Shown here: positions 57,235 to 58,937 of the stretch, piece after piece | Position numbering within the stretch: position 1 is the first letter of the stretch | Layout of the letters: every line of letters begins with the position of its first letter | Origin: Actinomycetes bacterium | GTDB lineage: Bacteria; Actinomycetota; Acidimicrobiia; Acidimicrobiales; Aldehydirespiratoraceae | Length of the DNA: 58,937 nt | Direction: 5' to 3' | NCBI GenBank assembly: GCA_024276495.1 | Contig: JAJRXC010000053.1 | Span: 1-58,937, forward strand | Program-made: the position numbers and the translations under genes | Notes under the pieces: model-generated | Databases searched by the model: none | What the model was told of the DNA's origin: nothing | Seen by the model: only the letters and a program-made list of their open reading frames with translations

Positions 57235-57774
57235 ATGCGTCGACCGTGGATCGTGCCAGTCCTGATCGGGTTCGCCGTGGTCGGCGCGATGTTGATCAGA
57301 ACCGCCGAGGACGAGGACCCGCCACCATCACTCGAGGAGATCGTCACGGCGGAAGGGCTGGCGACTCGCATCCCGAGCGGTTGGGTCGTCTCGGATGTCT
57401 TTCCGTTCGAGTTCGTGCCGCCCGGCGGCGCACAGGCCTTCGACTTGTGGAGCGTGGCCACGGCCTGCCCGCTCGATGGCTGTGGGGCGCGCTCCCTCGA
57501 TGAGTGGATCGCGCTCGCGGATCTGCTGCCGACCTTCGAGAGTGTGCGGGAGGCCGACGCCGACACGCTCTTCGATCTGGTGACCGAGGAGTTCGACGAC
57601 GCCCGTGTCCTGCGGGCCCGCACCGAGACCAGCGGCCAACTGGTCTTCGTGGCCGCGTTCGCCGACGGGGCCGAGACGTATGTGGCCTGTTCGGTTCGGG
57701 TCGCCGTCGGCAGCGACCAGGGGCTCGCCGACGCGATCGTCGATGTCTGCCGGTCGACCGAGCCGGTCCGATGA
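57235..57774 (+). CDS. hypothetical membrane-anchored protein
   Basis: A 179-residue protein I do not recognise. N-terminal membrane segment (about residues 5-21) after M-R-R-P-W, then a domain outside the membrane with four Cys (A-C-P-L-D-G-C-G, V-A-C-S and V-C-R-S) that could form two disulfides. Composition and the pattern G-W-V-V-S-D resemble small exported proteins of actinobacteria. It starts 4 bases after priA and overlaps the next gene by ATGA. Confidence 0.7.
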   Translation: MRRPWIVPVLIGFAVVGAMLIRTAEDEDPPPSLEEIVTAEGLATRIPSGWVVSDVFPFEFVPPGGAQAFDLWSVATACPLDGCGARSLDEWIALADLLPTFESVREADADTLFDLVTEEFDDARVLRARTETSGQLVFVAAFADGAETYVACSVRVAVGSDQGLADAIVDVCRSTEPVR

Positions 57775-58409
57775 ACCCTGAGAGGGAGCGCGACAAGATG
57801 TCCGAAGTCGAGACGAGCGGCTGGATGAAGATCGTCGAGGAGAATCCGGATCATTCCACCTGGTACATCGAACGGTTCCAGGGCATGGAGGCCGAGGGAA
57901 AGGATCTGGCCGGAGAGGCCCGGTTCGTCGACGCGATGGTGCCCCGTCATGCTCGGGTTCTCGACGCGGGATGTGGCCCGGGCCGGGTCAGCGCGTTCCT
58001 CGCCGATCTCGGCCATGAGGTGGTCGGCGTCGATGTGGATCCCGTCCTGATCTCCGCGGCCGAGAAGGCCCACTCCGCGCCGACGTGGATCGTCGCCGAC
58101 CTCGCCGTGCTCGATCTGGCCGCCCACGGGATCAGCGAGGGATTCGATGTCATCGTGAGCGCCGGCAACGTGATGCCGTTCCTGGCCCCCAGCACCCGCC
58201 GTGTCGTGCTCGAGCGTCTTCGCCGCCACCTGCGAGACGAGGGCCGGATCGCGGTGGGCTTCGGCGCGGGCCGGGGCTACGAGTTCGCCGAGTTCTTCGC
58301 CGACGCCGACGCGGCCGGGCTGGTCATCGACGTGAAGCTGCGAACCTGGGATCTGCGTCCCCACACCGACGATTCCGACTTCCTGGTGGCGATCCTGCGC
58401 TCGGCCTGA
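57771..58409 (+). CDS. class I SAM-dependent methyltransferase
   Basis: A 212-residue methyltransferase. SAM site V-L-D-A-G-C-G-P-G-R-V, then V-V-G-V-D-V-D-P and A-D-L-A, F-D-V-I-V-S-A-G-N-V-M. Substrate unknown. The ATG at 57771 overlaps the previous stop; an ATG at 57798 is equally plausible. It ends 10 bases from the opposing rRNA methyltransferase gene. Confidence 0.88.
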   Translation: MNPERERDKMSEVETSGWMKIVEENPDHSTWYIERFQGMEAEGKDLAGEARFVDAMVPRHARVLDAGCGPGRVSAFLADLGHEVVGVDVDPVLISAAEKAHSAPTWIVADLAVLDLAAHGISEGFDVIVSAGNVMPFLAPSTRRVVLERLRRHLRDEGRIAVGFGAGRGYEFAEFFADADAAGLVIDVKLRTWDLRPHTDDSDFLVAILRSA

Positions 58410-58419
58410 GCCGGTCGGT

Positions 58420-58917
58420 TCACCGGGTCCAGCTGCGCCGGCGGGCCTCGTAGATCGCGATGGCGGTCGCGGCGGCGACGTTCAGCGACCCGACCTTGCC
58501 GAGTTGGGGAATGAACGCGGTCTCGTCGCAGACGGCGAGCGTGGCCGGCGTGACACCGCGATCCTCGTGGCCGATCACCAGGGCGATGTCGCCGGAGAGA
58601 TCCGCGTCGGGCAGCGGCGTGGCGCCGGTCGTCAACTCGATCGCCACCACCCGGTAACCGTCGGCGTGGGCGGCGGCGACGGCGGCGGGACCGTCGTCGA
58701 CCTCGGTCCAGGTGAGGTAGCGGGCGGTGCCGAGCGCGGTCTTGTCGACCTTGTCGTGGTCTGGCGCGGTACCGGCCGCGATCCACAGATGATCGACACG
58801 TTCGGCCGCCGCGGTCCGGACCAACGAGCCCACGTTGAACGGGTTCTGGACCCCGTCGAGGATCAACGCGAGGCGACCCTCGGTGCGGCGGCGCCACTCC
58901 CGATGAAGACGCTTCAT
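58420..58917 (-). CDS. TrmH/SpoU family RNA 2'-O-methyltransferase
   Basis: A SPOUT methyltransferase of at least 165 residues. Motif 1 D-G-V-Q-N-P-F-N-V-G-S-L-V-R-T-A, motif 2 I-G-H-E-D-R-G-V and motif 3 G-S-L-N-V-A-A-A-T-A-I-A-I-Y-E lie in the usual order, forming the knotted SAM site. It modifies a ribose in tRNA or rRNA; which one cannot be told. The ATG at 58917 is the first in the window, but the frame is open to the window edge and the real start may lie beyond it. Confidence 0.88.
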   Translation of the reverse strand: MKRLHREWRRRTEGRLALILDGVQNPFNVGSLVRTAAAERVDHLWIAAGTAPDHDKVDKTALGTARYLTWTEVDDGPAAVAAAHADGYRVVAIELTTGATPLPDADLSGDIALVIGHEDRGVTPATLAVCDETAFIPQLGKVGSLNVAAATAIAIYEARRRSWTR

Positions 58918-58937
58918 CGCGGTGCCGTCGAGTTGGG

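Overview
The window is high-GC DNA from an actinobacterium, most likely a member of the class Acidimicrobiia (Actinomycetota). This rests on the actinobacterial integration host factor mIHF next to gmk, rpoZ, coaBC, metK and a degenerate priA, on the DUF948-like/small-protein/alaS order, and on many GTG starts. The class assignment is an inference. It is mostly core housekeeping chromosome, with one decayed island at the left edge.

Layout. (1) 1-5054 is a graveyard: the 3' end of an ISAzo13-like transposase, a large cell-surface gene (PKD domain, long central region, three SLH repeats) that is truncated at its 5' end and frameshifted in a GGCC repeat, a Calx-beta fragment on the other strand, and a truncated HNH endonuclease. 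(2) 5113-9790 has an arylsulfatase, a two-gene ABC-2 exporter and a YdcF-like protein. (3) 9813-13009 is ruvC-ruvA-ruvB-queA. (4) 13010-17949 is a mixed accessory block with a hydrolase, a CMD/AhpD-like protein, a nuclease-like protein, an acyl-CoA synthetase, an unknown gene and a GNAT protein. (5) 17999-36044 carries tgt-yajC-secD-secF-apt-rel-hisS-aspS, rarA, alaS, ruvX, mltG and aroE. (6) 36107-42769 carries a DUF4388 protein, a prepilin peptidase, aroK-aroB-aroQ, pepP, efp, nusB and a GNAT. (7) 42743-52003 is the pyrimidine operon pyrR-pyrB-pyrC-carA-carB-pyrD-pyrF, preceded by a PyrR-binding hairpin, followed by mihF. (8) 52000-58917 has gmk, rpoZ, coaBC, metK, priA, two small genes and a SpoU methyltransferase. 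Within each block most neighbours overlap by ATGA or GTGA, so translation is probably coupled.

The most interesting signal is a pair of genes on the minus strand, 3.6 kb apart, each broken by exactly one in-frame TGA at a position where the family has a conserved cysteine. The first is a CMD/AhpD-like protein whose CxxC motif reads C-P-I-TGA (13899-14381). The second is a GNAT-like protein reading C-P-TGA (17434-17949). In both, the codons after the TGA keep family similarity to the normal end, the promoter region looks intact, and a hairpin lies just downstream with an apical loop of the form nGUnn about 20 nt from the TGA, as in bacterial SECIS elements. I propose both as candidate selenoproteins. 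The window holds no sel genes, so this needs the rest of the genome.

Other points: a recurrent TANNNT box 6-9 nt before the start codon of at least 13 genes, indicating leaderless transcription; a tRNA-guanine transglycosylase without its three zinc cysteines; a one-base frameshift in aroB; and a region in the surface pseudogene that resembles the class II (anthrax edema factor/CyaA) adenylyl cyclases.
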